A stretch of 64,000 bases of DNA from Lycocorax pyrrhopterus obiensis (Eukaryota; Chordata; Aves; Passeriformes; Paradisaeidae), in contig JACSVZ010000024.1 of the NCBI GenBank assembly GCA_014706295.1, positions 3,589,136 through 3,653,135 on the forward strand, read 5' to 3'. Position numbers and translations under genes: made by a program. The notes beneath the pieces are model-generated. The model was not told the origin of the DNA, searched no databases, and saw only the letters and a list, made by a program, of their open reading frames with translations. Below, in pieces: positions 1-13,605 of the stretch (position 1 is the stretch's first letter; each line of letters opens with the position of its first letter).

Positions 1-3000
1 CTCATTCGTGGGTACAAGCAGTTGGGGAGTGAAACGCAGCCTCCACCAAGTCATCCCTGCAGTGTCAGGAGATGGAGCCCATCCCAGCCTGCCTCGCTGC
101 TGGGAGCTCCCGACTAAAGAGCTGCTGTTCTGTTATTAATACCCCATACATCTACATATTCAGACATTAGCAACCTGCTCCTCACAGCTCCTCTCAGGTC
201 TTGTCTCACAACTCTGAAACACCCTGTTCCACGAGCACAAGTCTGCAGATGTAACAGACCCAGCTGTGGGGTGAGGGGAGGTCGGCTGCCTTGTGGAGAC
301 CCATGTGACAGCCACAGCACTGCTCCTGCGCCTCCCCAGCCCTACAGCTGCCCAAAGGGACTGCCAGGATAGGGGCCGAAACAGCACCCAGGTGCCTTCA
401 GAGCTGCACCTTCTATCCCAGCCCTCTCGTCTCCCCATAAAGCCTGTTCTGGTCCCCCTCTGCCCTCAGCTTCAGCAAATCTATCCCAGACAAAGCCACG
501 GCTACAGAGCCCCCGGCAAGCAAGAAGCTTTTCCAAGCCCCATTTATGTGTTCAAAGGCGCTGGACATCAGAAGGACTGCGTGTCCCTTTCATTGCATAG
601 CAACTAATCCTGCCAAAATTATGATGATGATTGCCACAATTTCAGAGCTGTGTGTGTCTCCCCTGGAACAGCAGCACAGCAGAGGAGCAAACAGACCATA
701 GTGTGTCACCAGGGACAGGTCAGTGCTGCCTTCACGGGATGTCTGGTCTGTGTGCCAACACATCCAAGGGATCCATTCACCTTTGATCTCTGTTTTCTTT
801 AACTTCTCATCTCGTGAGCAGAGATTCAGATCTGGGTGTTCTGCCAGCCTTTGCCTCGGTGACCCACCATGCCCTCAGCATAGGGGTTTGTACATGGGCA
901 GCCCCAGCAGGGATGGCACCTCAATGGCTGCACTCCCTTTTGCTTCCATTTACTTGGGGGCCCAAAGCATGGCAGGGTTCAAAGGACCCCCAGTGTCACA
1001 GCAGCACGCTATCATCTCTGGGAGCATGATTATAGCCAGTACTGAAAATTGCACAAAATACCTCCCCAATGATGAAGATTGCAGGGAGGCTGGAAAATTA
1101 CCTTTTTCATTATATCTTAAAAACACTGCAATCTCAGCCTGTGTCTGAGATTCCAGGAACTGGTGTGTTGTTCAGAACAGCGCTGCTGGAGTGGGCTTGC
1201 AGAGAGCAAAGCAAATGGAACCTTCTCTCAGCCAGGTACATCAGGACCCCTGTGACTGCTGGTTTTAAATCTCAATACTCTGAATTTTCTGTGGTTGTTG
1301 AAAGCTTTCTGCAGCTCCCACTAAATAGCAGGAAATGCTGGAGGAGGTTTAAAAGAGGAGCAATTGGATCCCAACAGATGCTTTTGTCGGCTCTCAGAGG
1401 TGCTCCACTGCCCTCCACTAACCCAGGGCTGGGGCTGGAGAGGACCCAGGGGACAGGACTCCGTTGGAGAAAGCACAGGGAAGAGTCTCACAGCTGGTGG
1501 CTCCTTGCTGGGTCCGTGTCCCCTCCAGGGTGCAGAGCACTGGGAATCATGCAGAGCGGTGGGATCGTGCAGCAGTTCCTCCAGCAGTGCAGATGAAAGG
1601 ATCCATAATTCCCATTAGCAAAAACCCTCTTGTGCCAAGTGGCAGGAGGACACACACAGAGGTGGGAGCACTGCGCTGCCAGCCCGTGGGTGCTCCATGC
1701 ACTGTCCCTGTTCCCCTGAGTCAGGATCTGGCAGCAGCTCTGCCAGCTGCCTCCTCCCCATCCACAGGGCTGCCTGCTCCACGGGCATGGGGCTAATGTG
1801 TTCTGTGGGCTCCATCCAGGCACGGGCAGAGCACGGATGTGGGTTGGTCAGTCACCCGTGAGCGTGGACACAGCTCAGTCCCTGTCTGGCTAAAGGAAGA
1901 ACCTGCTCCTAACTGTCTGGATGAGGTGCTTCAGAGCCACAGAGACAACTGCTTCTTTGTGCCTCTACTGCCCTGAGCTGTGTTTGGGCTCTGGAGTGAA
2001 GGATAGGCACACGAGGAAAAGACCTTGCCCACAGGGAGTTCCCTGCAGTGTAGCACCCAGGTTCTGTTGTTTAAACATCGCTGTGTCACTGCAGAGGCTC
2101 CGGGGGCTGAGATGCAGCTCATCAAGCTGGTGAATCTTTCTAAGTAACTTTCTGGTCCTGCTCACACAGCACTGGCACCACAGCCCCAGCCAGCAATTCC
2201 CGGGACACTGCAGCCCCCCCAGCCTCGGGGAATGTACCAGAATATGGAGATAAATTTTCTTCAGCAAATCAGAGAGGAAGAGAGCTTTGGCTGGGAGCCC
2301 TCCCTGGCTCATGGCTGAATGGGAGCCAGCAATGAAATTAAAAGGCAGAAACAAACCACAAAAAGCATTGTTGAGGAAAAGGAAAAGTAGCAAATTGGTA
2401 ACAATAAAGATAAATTAGAAGAAAAAATTGATAAAATCTAAAGGCACCCTGATAGAATATCTATGGTCAGCCATGCAGAGGAGAATAGGTGAAACCCTAT
2501 GAAACATTACTGAACTGATAGGACATTATTAGAGGAATATGATGTAATTGTTGTTACCAGTGCAGAAGGACCCAGAAGAATATTCCAATAGATTTCCTGA
2601 TCTTTACATGGAAAGAAAAGTGGCATCTAGTGGCACTGAGAGAAGCTGAAGTGCATTTCTCCCTTTCTCCCTGTGGGTATTGGAGAGAGAGCCCAGACTG
2701 CGGCTTTAAGGAGAGGCTAAAAACCCAACAGGTGCCCCGAGGCCTGGGTGATGGCCAGGAGCAGCTCTGGGTGCAAGGGCTGATTCCAACAAAATGTGTA
2801 AGATCTGGGGAGCTCAAGGAGTTGGGAGAGAGTGGTGTGAAGGAGAGGAGAGCAGGATGAACCCGTTAATGCAGGCTTGGCAGAGCTGACGGGAAAGTCA
2901 ATTACTGAAGCGTTTAGCAGTAGTGTAATGCTGCTCCACACATTTCCATGGAAAACAGTTGTCAAATAAATCTGACTTCGCTCTCTGATGAGGTTTGGGA

Positions 3001-6000
3001 TTTGGGTGATACAGCCTCTCTTATCCAGTGTTGGAGTTAAATGTTAGAATGAGCCTGGTGCAGGCGAGTGGCATAAATTAGTGTGAGAAGCCGTTTGGGA
3101 GGATGGTGAAAGGCACAGAAACCGGTGAGGTGCACCTGGCAGGGCCTGTAGGGCCAGGCCAGGGGTCCAAAGGGGCAGTTTGGCATTTCTTGCTTTCCTG
3201 TCTAATTTTAGGGCAAAAAAAAAAAAACAATCACTGTACAACTAACTCTGAAGTCTCCCTAGAAATGACATCACCTTGGAGGGGTCCATGGTATGGGTGG
3301 AGAGTTCACACAATTCTGGGAGCGAGGGATGACGTCTCTGGTTTTTAGAGTGGGAAGAAAGTGCCAGCACCAACCATGGCTTTGGACACCAGAATGAGAA
3401 ATTGTGTTCTGGAAGAAAAGGCACTCAAGGGCTATTTCTTCTCCAGTTTATGTGGTTTACTCATTCTTCCCCCCACCCCAACCGTTCCCATCGCTGGGAA
3501 GTAACGTGTCCTACGCGTCCCTGCACCAAGAACTCCAAACAATGTGCCGTCTTTAGCGGACTGTGAACAAAACAGGAGCAGCACATTTGTGAAGCATTTA
3601 CTGGTGCTGCTATAAAAAGCACTTCCCATGAAGTGTGCTAGTGTGGCACAGCTGCTCGGGTCACCACTGGTGCTCCAGACACACTTCCTCTGCCTGAATC
3701 AATTTTTTGTGTCATTTTTAGCATCCAGTGAATCTTATTTCTTGCAACAGTATAATAGTAGGGCACTAAATAATCGCATTAGGGGAGGGAGGTGAGAACA
3801 GATGCATCTTGTTTTTGAAAACATTATTTCCAATTGAATCAGTCTGGAGAATTCATGCTCAGATACTCTGTGCTGTAGGGACACTTAATAATAAAAGTTC
3901 CTTTCACTTGCTTTTCCAAGGCACAAATCTAATACATGACTGTCAAACTCTGGTCACTATTGAATTTGCACTGGCTTTTTTCCTGGCTATCAAAAGCAAC
4001 AAAAGTGGCCCAACTTGAGTGACTCATGGCTGTTAGGAAGAGCTGGAGTTCCCCTCTCAGCCATGCACAGCCATGCACATCTGTACATAGTTTAGAAGGC
4101 TTCAATTTGGTTTATAGAAGTCAAACTCTTTCAGGACAAGGGCAAGAACCCAGGAGATGGTTGCTGCCAGACCCCCTGAGGGATGAGGCTCCTGGTTGGT
4201 GGCGGGAAGGATCCAACAGCGAGCGGTGGCTCTGGGCTGGGCAGCACCCAGCGGGACCTGAGACTGCTCACCAGGCCGCCCACTGGGCTTCTGCTGGCTG
4301 GGACCAGTCTCAGTCCCTACAGGGCAAAGTGGTTTCTCCTTCTGTCAGAATGAAGTAATGTGAATGCTAAAAGCCTGGCTGCAGAGAGGTTTCTCAGTTT
4401 TCTGACAGTGTCTGTGTGAAAGCCTTGCTTTCTCACGGATGCTATGGGAAAACAGTTGGGAGATTTTGTAAACTATGGTATTGTTATGATACCAAGGAGA
4501 AAATATCTGAAGTAAGTGTTGTTGGGTTCAGCCAATCCCTCTGGGGGGTGGTTGGTCAGTGAACCAATGACCTTATGTCCGTCCAGTGTGCTAAGGGATA
4601 TCAGCGAATTTGTAAATTAATAAAGGGTCAGTTTTTTCTCGTCCTCAACCATCCATGTCGCTTTATTCCTCAGTCTCTGCTCGCTAGCGACAAAGTAAAT
4701 ACCGTCCCCCTGGCTGAAGGCACAAGTGGAAAGGCCCATCTCCGACTAACACGCATAAAAAGCCTTTTTTACCCGAGTTTCTGAAGACGCGGCATTTGAA
4801 GTCGGCGTCTCCGATTAGTCCCGTGGCAGCTGAGCACCTGTGATTACGTGCTTTCATTAGATTTCTGTGTTAATTGAAAATGCTTTTGAAAGCCATGGAG
4901 TGTTGTTGTGCTGCAGCCTCAGTGACCTCAGCGAGGTCTGAAAAAAGGAGCTTTTTCCTTTGAAGCACCTAGGGAAGAGAAGTCTGGCGCCAAGATGCTC
5001 AGAAAATTTGTTCTATTATTATTTTAGAAGCAGAACAAACAGATTTGGCATCAGCAGCAAAGAGCCTGGCCTAGGTCAGTGTTTCTTGCCTGGGCTTTTT
5101 CCATTCCCACAGGATCCTGCACAGGCGTCTCCCAGCACTGCCAAACGCTGAGGGGCTCCAGGTACCCAGAGAGGCACCACAGCTGCCTCAGTTCAGGACA
5201 AGTTCTGACTGGAGCTGAAAGGACTTTAGAAAGGAGATGTCCTCCCTCATTTTCCCTGCCTGGAGAATTTCAGTGAGTCAAGCTTGCTGAGAGTGATTCA
5301 AGGCTGGGTTTTACCCTCTCAAACACCTGCATTTCCTTCTTTTTTAGCAGGATCCATCCAAAAAGTACTCAACAAAGACACCGGGTTTCATGCAGAAATC
5401 AAGTAAAAGCTATCATACAATTTTGCTCTGATGGGAGGCAAATACAGAGTAATTTGGGATGAATTTTCCTTTAAGTTTCTTTGGAATGAAACCTGAAATG
5501 GCAAGGAACATGAGGGAAATTGCTCCTCTGTATCCCTGGGAGCTGAAATTGCTGAGTACTGCAGAGTTTCACCAAATCCCCTTATTCAGGACACACTCTT
5601 GCAGCATTGCTAGACAGGACAGGACTGAGATTTGAGAATGTCACAAGCAGCACGATGAGCAGGCAGGGCTCTTTTCTATCCACCATGTGCACAGCAACCC
5701 TGGTAGGTACGACATTTTCAAATATTTTCAATGTAAAACTCTTTTTTTTTTTAATGAATCTGCTGGCCATATATATAGGCCGTGCAGATAGATAAGGGAT
5801 ATGTTCAACAGAAGGTAATTCTTCATCATGTGAGCTCCTATATTCACAGAAAACCTGCAGCTGAGCAAATTAAGTCTATGCAGGCCGCAGAAATACCTAT
5901 TTGGTCATTCAGTAGAGCAGAGAACATGCACTGGGCAACTTCCAAGGAGTTCAGCCTTCTGTATGTCATGAGATGATACGATCAGGGGTCGGTGACCATT

Positions 6001-6720
6001 CCTTCAGCACATTTCCACACTGTCTAGCAGAAAACTATCTGACTCTGAGTCAGCACAACAAAGTTTCTCCTTCCTTGAGAGGAGCTCCTGAGCACCAGCG
6101 TGGGAAGGCTGTGGTAGATACTGACATGCTTTCTCCAGGTCAAGGTTGTGGTGGGATCTACGTCCCTGAGAGGGCTGGGAAGCAAAGCTCTTCTGGCCTT
6201 CAGTCACTGCTGACTGCACTGTCCTGGGGCAGAAGGTCCCTCAAACACACCACACACAACATGCATCTGCAGGGTATTTTAAAGAATGCACTTTAAAAAT
6301 TGAGACACGAAAGTGCCTGCAAATCTAAGACACCCTGTACCACATACATGTCGGTGGAGTTTGAGAACAGGCTCGATAAATAATGGAGCATCTGTTTGCA
6401 AAAAGCAGACAAAGGGAATAATCAGGCCTGTGCTTATTTTTATATCATAATTCACTGCTGGAGTGTGAGTGTCTGTGGCTGGACTCCTGATAAGCAGCAG
6501 ACAGGCAGGACGTGGTGACCAGCTGGTGCTGCTGGCACGGCTGCCAGCACTGCAGCAGGGCTGGAGCCCGGCAGGACGGAGCGGGACAGGAGGGAAAACG
6601 GCAGCAATTCTGGGAGAGGAGAGAAGGGGCAGGCACTGAGTCACAGCCCTGGAGCACAACGCGTTCACCGTGTTCACCTCCATCACTGTGTCACTGTGAC
6701 ACTCCATGGGTGGGCCTGGA

Positions 6721-7140
6721 CCCCGCAGTGCTGTACCCCACACCGCTGCACCCCACACTGCTGTACCCCACACTGCTGCACCCCACACTGCTGCACCCCA
6801 CACCGCTGTACCCCACACTGCTGCACCCCACACTGCTGCACCCCACACTGCTGCACCCCACACCGCTGTACCTCACACCGCTGCACCCCACACCGCTGTA
6901 CCCCACACCGCTGTACCCCACAGTGCTGCACCCCACACTGCTGTACCCCACATCGCTGTACCTCACACCGCTGCACCCCACACCGCTGTACCCTACACCG
7001 CTGCACCCCACACTGCTGCACCCCACACTGCTGTACCTCACACTGCTGCACCCCACACCGCTGTACCCCACACCACTGTACCCCACATGGCTGTACCCCA
7101 CACTGCTGTACCTCGCAGTGCTGCACCCCACACTGGGGTC
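6721..7140. repeat. 15-bp minisatellite, about 27 units
   Basis: Tandem array of a 15-bp unit with consensus CCCCACACTGCTGTA. Units begin every 15 bases from 6,721 to about 7,125 with no insertion or deletion, so the array stays exactly in register for 405 bp; a partial unit follows. Variation is confined to a few positions: CACTG versus CACCG, GTA versus GCA, and occasional CCTC for CCCC. Three units carry a GCAGTG or ACAGTG variant, near 6,721, 6,916 and 7,111. Because 15 is a multiple of three and the unit lacks stops, long open frames appear on both strands (HTAAP/HTAVP-like peptides). These are artefacts of the repeat, not genes. It lies in GRIK3 intron 1. Confidence 0.97.
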
Positions 7141-10100
7141 ACTGTGCCCTGCCCCAAGCCGTGCCAAGGCTCACGGCCCCTCCACACTGAGGGCTGGCAG
7201 GAAGGCACACAGGAAAATAAAGAACCAGAAAAGCAAAGTACTGCCAGAGAGAAGAAAAACGACCCAAATATAAGTGACAAGTAGTGTTTGAATAGGAAAC
7301 AGTGTCTCGCTGAACTCTGCACATAAAATGAGTGGAGAGAGTGGAAAATGTCTGAAGCAATTTGGAGGAGTTTATTGAATCCCCACAGGGAGCTCCAGAT
7401 GGTTTGTGTGGCCGGTGTGGCATTTGTTGCTCATGCAAAAGCTGCCCTCAGTTTTCAGGAGCGTTCGTGATGGCAACAGTGTTTGCTTTCCTCTCTCCCT
7501 CCCCCCACAGACACCGGGATTCTCTCCCCACAGAAGCCCTATGGGGCCCCTCTGTCCTCCCCTCTGTCACCACCAGCACTGGACAAGAGGGACGTGTTGT
7601 CCCTGTGCAGCACATCGGTGCTTCTCCCCCGTTTCCATGTTCTTTGGGAGTCAGAGGCTCGTCCTCAGACCTGCACTTCTGTTTTTTACGATGCTTAAAG
7701 ATGTTTTTGTGGGGTCTATAATGAGACAATCTGTTGTCATCAGGCTGTTCCAACGGGTTTGCAGGCACATTAACACTCTGGCACAGCATTTCCTTGGGGG
7801 ATGAGATCCATAGGGCTGCTCCTGACTCCTGTCACAGCTTCCTGTGACACCACTACAGGTACAAGCCTCCATCCTGTCCCCACAGTGTCCAGTTGCATCA
7901 CCCACGAGTTTAAAAGCATCAGGTTTAAACCTACAAGGTTCCCACACAGTCCTGTCACGTACAGTACAGCCATCCCCTGCAAACCCTTCCCTGGGCTCCG
8001 TTTCCATGGTCTCTCAACCTGAGGTTGGAGCACCAGAGCCAGACATTCAGCTGGTGGAGAGCAAATGACTTCCAAGACCAGGGGAAGGAGCAGCTCTGGG
8101 GCAGCCTGTGACTTTGCAAACCTTCTCTGAGGCAGAGAGAAGTCCTGAATAAATTATACATCCAAGCTATTCTTTCCATCCAGTTTCTGATCAGCCCCTG
8201 CCATATGCTCTGCTCTCACTGCATTCTACCTAAAATAGGAAGAAAAGTATTTGAGGTTTAGTTTTTTTCAGTTGTGCATTTTTAATTGGACTATAAATTC
8301 CACTTTGTTGTGTTCTAGAATGTTATTTTTATTTTCCAATAGAACTGTCTCTTCTTTGATGAGGGCAGAGATTTATTACCCAATTTCCATCTTTATGTCT
8401 CCCTTTCGGTCTGTTGTTTTAGCTGTTTCCTAGTTATACGGACAATCCCTTTTCCCCATCTTTTTATAGTTGAATTTCCTGAAGTCCTTGTTTCTGTACT
8501 ACTCATTAATACCCACTTCTTTCACCCAGTCTCCTCAGGATTCATCCTGGATCCATCCACAGACCTACATTTCCATTTTATACCTTCTTGAGGATGTCTC
8601 TGAGCTTTCCATAATTAGAAAAGATATTGTCATTGAGCAGCGTGATGTTACAGTGATTTTACGGCTGTGTTTATGCTCTGTCCCCCTGTCCAAAGCCTGC
8701 ACAGAATTACTGAAAGGCCATTGCATGTGTTTTTTATACACCCATGGAGAATGTCACATCACAACCTCCAGGCCAGCCTCTGGTTGTTGGTAGGTGAAGC
8801 CACAGCCTCTTGCCCAGGACCCTGTCAGGAGGCTGCACCAGTAACCGGTGTTTTAACTGAGTTTGTGTAATAGAAGGAAAATAGAGCCGAAGTTAATTTA
8901 AGCACAAATACCTTGTAATCTACTAATTAAACCAACTCCCTGGTGCTTTGCCCTAAAAGGCCTCCTCATTACTAGGCACAGGCAGCAGGGCAGTAGGGAC
9001 ACAAGTAGGACACAGCTGTGCCCTGGCAGAGGGGTCTCCTGGCTTGGACACTCCCACCCCAGCGTGGGGCAGGCATGGAGACCTCGAGTACCTGCTCTGC
9101 ACACCTGGAGAGGTGAACTGCCTGAGTGCCACGGGCACGGCTCTGCCTGGTCCCAAAGAGCCACAGCAAAACCCAACCAGGGGCAAAGCCCAGCAGATAC
9201 TGGATGCTGGCCATGCTGTAGCCAAAATCCAGCCCAGGGCTGGCCTGGTGTGGTGAGGTGGCTCCTACAGGGCAATTCAGGTTTTAATTCCAACCCCTGC
9301 GCTGGCTACGGGGCTCAGTTTCTGACCTTTCTGCGCGTGATTGCCATGTTTATCTAAGCAAAGCCTTTTTTGCTTCTAAACTAAAGAACCAACCCACATC
9401 CTTCACTATTATTTTAGTCTATTTATACAAAGTGTAGCTCTGTGCAGACTTGAAAGGTCACAGGAAAACCCAGAGAGTGGATTGTCCCCATCGGTTCTAA
9501 TGCTGCTTTGACAGTGGGAAGATTCCTTGTATTAAGCCAGGAAAAGGCACAGTTATTAGTATCTGATTCCACTTTAAAAATGAAAATTTGCAGAAAGATT
9601 CAGAAGAGAGAAAAGTTTCCCCCCCTTCCTCTGGAAAAGTGTTTCCAGTGGGGGTGGGTGAGCAGCAAGAGGAGGAGAGAAGTTCAGAAAGGCATTTCTG
9701 TTTATCTCTTTTAACTCCACAGACAACTCCCATGTTCTTCTGTGACCTTTCACTCACACTCCTCCCACAGAGCCAGACCTTTGTGTATATTTGTTTCAGC
9801 ATTTCAAAGCAGGGATTATTCGAAGAGCACCCAAGGAAAAATTAAGTTTCTTGTATTCATGCAATATACCCTGTTAGAATACGTTTCAAATTTGCCAGCA
9901 AAATACACTTCAGCAAGATCAACAATCCCTGCTTGGATGAGTTCTGGGAGGGAAAGATAAAAACAACATTATTAACAATAAAATCTGCGAAGGACAAAGC
10001 AACACCTCAGCACACACATGGCTGCACTGATGACTGTGGCCCTCCCTCAGCTCACGCCCCATTGCCGTGACTGCCCACCCCTCTGAGCAGAGCCACCAGC

Positions 10101-13100
10101 CCATGGGGACATGTCTTGGCGTCCCCAGCAGAGCCATGAGTGGGGCAGGGGAGCCACAACATCCTCAGCAGCCAAAGCCACGCGTATGACACAGGAGCTG
10201 TGGCGTCCTTGGTGGCCAAAGCCACCTGCCCCCGAAGCACCGTGCCCCCTGTACCACCAAGGTGAGCCTTGAACTGTGAGTGCTGCCAGCCATCCCTTCA
10301 CTAAGGGATAAAGGAATGAGGGTGGGGTTATCTCTGACCAGCTCCAATATTCACCCTTCCAGTGGATTCTATTGACCAGCTGCAATTGCCAAAGAGATTA
10401 ACCTGGCTGCTCCTGGGATTTGTGTCTGGATTACTCTACTGGAGGAAATAAAGAGTTGTGGGTTTCCTTAGGTGAGGGGAGAAGGGAAAGATGAAACTCA
10501 CGTCTGAAACCCATTCAGTTGTTTCAGCAGCATGTTAATGAATGAAGTTCAGAGCAGCTCTCACGAGCAAAGGAAGCCCAGTTGGAATAAACAGTTCCGC
10601 ATGCTAATCCAGTCAGGGCTTCTGTCTTCATCTCTGAGGGGACTCCGGGATCATTACTGCATTAAGGCTCAGCTAAACAAAGCAGGAGGAACAGAGGTTG
10701 AAGCTGTGGGATTTTTGGTTTCATCAAGCCTGACATCTCTTAGATAACACATCATTTTCATCTCCATTTGAAAGCGTTAATAAAAATTTGTTAGTTCAGC
10801 ATGAATGCTTTTGGAAGAACCTCCCAAATCTACAAAACTGAACGGAGAGCTCCAATGCACTGAAATTAACTCCTGTTAATTGGGGTAGAAGCTTTTTATT
10901 ACTGCAAGATGGGAAAGGATCACGCCTGGAGCTCCAGCCAGCACTTTCTCCCTCATACCTGCCAGGAGGGAGAGGATCCCCACTGAGCCAGGGTACCCAA
11001 ACTCACTGCTGATCTTGAGCAAAGAATCATCTTCCTGGGCCTTAATCCTACTGCCTGCAAGCTCTGAAAGTCACGTCCCTTCTCCCCTTGCCTTCTAGCT
11101 GGTGTCTGGTTTTTCTCTTTGCACTACAAAGCTGGAGAATTCTCTTTCTACTACAAAGCCGAGTGAAGCACTAAGCGGGTTAGGTTATCCCAACTCATTG
11201 TCTGGTGAGATGTGACTTAGGTCAGGCCTTGAAGTGTTTCCATAAACAGTATTTAAGAAGTAATATAATTCACATTGCATTTCTTGCAAGTATTTGCCTG
11301 AGAGGGACCTGAGCAAAGCCTGGAGATCCACAGTGCTCCCTGCTCCAGGGAAGGCAAGGTCACCTCCGTGGCTGGGCCACCCCCGTAACTGCCGCTCCCC
11401 TGCTCCAAAGACAAGAGCAGCAGTGAGCGGTGCAAGGACAGACCCCATCTCACTTTATGGTTTAGTTTCAGATCTTTTCTGCATTGTTTCTGTATTTCAG
11501 CAGCAAGGCCCACCACAGGAGCAGGAATACCACCACTGATTCCCAATGCTGCCTCATATATCCTCATTATGACAGCCCCAAGATGTTGATTTTAGCTAAG
11601 GGAATCCCACAAAGCCGGGGAACTGCACACACTCACCCTGGCAGAGCAGCCGAGGTCAATAGCAGCTGTAGGAGAGCAAAGCTCAGGGCAAGAGGATGCG
11701 ACGTGAAACCCCTGTGCCCCCTGTCCAGCCCCCTTGCTGGGATTTTACTGGGACTCACGTGTTTGCAGCAGCTTCATTCTGGATTTTGCAGAGGACAAGT
11801 GGCAGTGACCCGACACTTCATCTAATCAGATTCATGTGCTGCTGCCCAGCACAGTCCCACTTACTGCTGGGCCAGAAGATGCTAGAAGCATCTTTTCCAA
11901 AGAGCCTTTAAATATATTACATGCCTCAAGAAGAAAGTGCTGCACAAACCAGCGGCTCGGCACTGCAGCAGGGGGTGTCTGCAGCATCCTCTCCACATTT
12001 GCTTTCACGTGGACTGTTAGGCTTATTAATCTTGGTTTTTGTCACTTAACTCTGAAACTGAAGACATTACTCAAGTTCTGCAGCAGTTACCTGTAAATGA
12101 GAGGTGAAGTCAGGGACACTCCCTGATTCCAGTCCGTGTCCAGACACAGAGCAGTGGCCCCCATGGGGCTGTTCCCCGGCTGCTCATCCCACACACGGGA
12201 GGAAGAGGAGGAGGATTGTTTTGCCCAACTTCATGTGGTTTCCCCCCAGACAATCTGCTTACTGTACAGCCCTTGTGAGAGGAGGATGCCAGCTCGTGTT
12301 CACTGATTTATAAATAGGGTGGGAAATAGGAACCCTTCACTCCTCAGTTTTCCTGTCAGAAATCTCTTCCTTCAATATGCTTTTTAATTAAAGTCAAATT
12401 CAGCTCAACTGCATGCTCAGCTCCTTTTGCATCTCCCACTCACCAGTATCCCTTTTTCCCAAGCTTCTTCAAACCATTTTTCCATTGAATTCTTGCTACT
12501 CCCAGTTTACAGCTCCCAGTTTACACCATTACAAAGGAGATACCGACACACCTAAAATATAAGAAATGGCAGAAAAAACCCCTATTCCAGAAAAAAAAGA
12601 AGTTTCACTTCAGTCAGTAGATCCATTAACCCTTCCAGAGACCTGCCTGCTCCCTGGAGCAGTTTGCTCATTGGTGCTAACGAGGCATGAGTTATTGCTC
12701 ATGTTTATGATAGGGTGATGTATCCCATTAATTAGCTCTGCATGAATCAATGGAAGCCACTAAACATATAATCCTTGGTAATTCATAACATGGGAGCAGA
12801 GGAAACACTGTCCTTAGCGTTAAATAAACAGTGATCATGATGATGAATCTCAGAATTCCACAAAACATCAAGGCTCCGGGGTTGGTGTGAGCAGTTACAG
12901 GGTCAGGTCAGTGCCGAGCTGCCAGTGGCACAGTGACATCCACTGTCACGAGTGACAAACGGGTGTGTGAAGCACTGCACAATGACTAACAGTCAGTTTT
13001 AACTGGGTTTGGATCTCTTAATAAAGTTTTCCTCTTCCACCTCCTGTGGAATTGGCATGTTTTTCTGATTCCCCCTTTTCTGATCTACCAATTAATAATT

Positions 13101-13209
13101 TACCCATTTTAATTAGTGATTCACTGTGTTTAGTCATAATAATGAATATTCAGCTTCATTAGCAGATACTTGGTTTAGTTTCTACTGAGACACTCAGCTC
13201 TGTCAGTGT

Positions 13210-13605
13210 GGCAGTGGGATCACTGGCAGTGGATCCCTCTGGCAATGGGATCATTGGCAGTGGATCCCTCTGGCAGTGGGATCATTGGCAGTGGGATCAT
13301 TGGCAATGGGATCATTGGCAGTGGGATCATTGGCAGTGGATCCCTCTGGCAGTGGGATCATTGGCAATGGGATCACTCTGGCAGTGGGATCATTGGCAAT
13401 GGGGTCATTGGCAGTGGGACCACTGGCAGTGGGATCATTGGCAGTGGATCCCTCTGGCAGTGGGATCATTGGCAATGGGATCACTCTGGCAGTGGGATCA
13501 CTCTGGCAGTGGGATCATTGGCAATGGGATCACTCTGGCAGCGGGATCACGGGCAGTGGATCCCTGTGGCAGTGGATCCCTTTGGCAGTGGGTTCATTGG
13601 CAGTG
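13210..13605. repeat. GGCAGTGG minisatellite, 15-17 bp units
   Basis: Tandem array in intron 1 made of interleaved related units that all begin GGCAGTGG or GGCAATGG. The types are GGCAGTGGGATCATT (15 bp), GGCAGTGGATCCCTCT (16 bp) and GGCAATGGGATCACTCT (17 bp). The unit types recur in blocks, suggesting higher-order duplication. A stray degenerate copy (GGTCCCTCTGGTAGTGGGAT) lies about 300 bp downstream near 13,899-13,918. Open frames across the array come from the lack of stop codons in the repeat. Confidence 0.95.

Noticed and set aside
4783..4810. Small hairpin (AGACGC...GCGTCT) and an AATAAAG nearby, suggesting a possible LTR or structured RNA
   Set aside because: A 6-bp stem is too short to mean anything, and no LTR ends or RNA-family features are visible.
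6721..7140. CRISPR-like regular repeat array
   Set aside because: The units are contiguous 15-mers with no unique spacers, in a vertebrate intron.
6512..7284. Long open frames on both strands (up to about 250 codons) with HTAAP/CTPHC/GVQ-like repeats
   Set aside because: They are produced by a stop-free 15-bp minisatellite whose length is a multiple of three; no start context, splice context or known domain supports translation.
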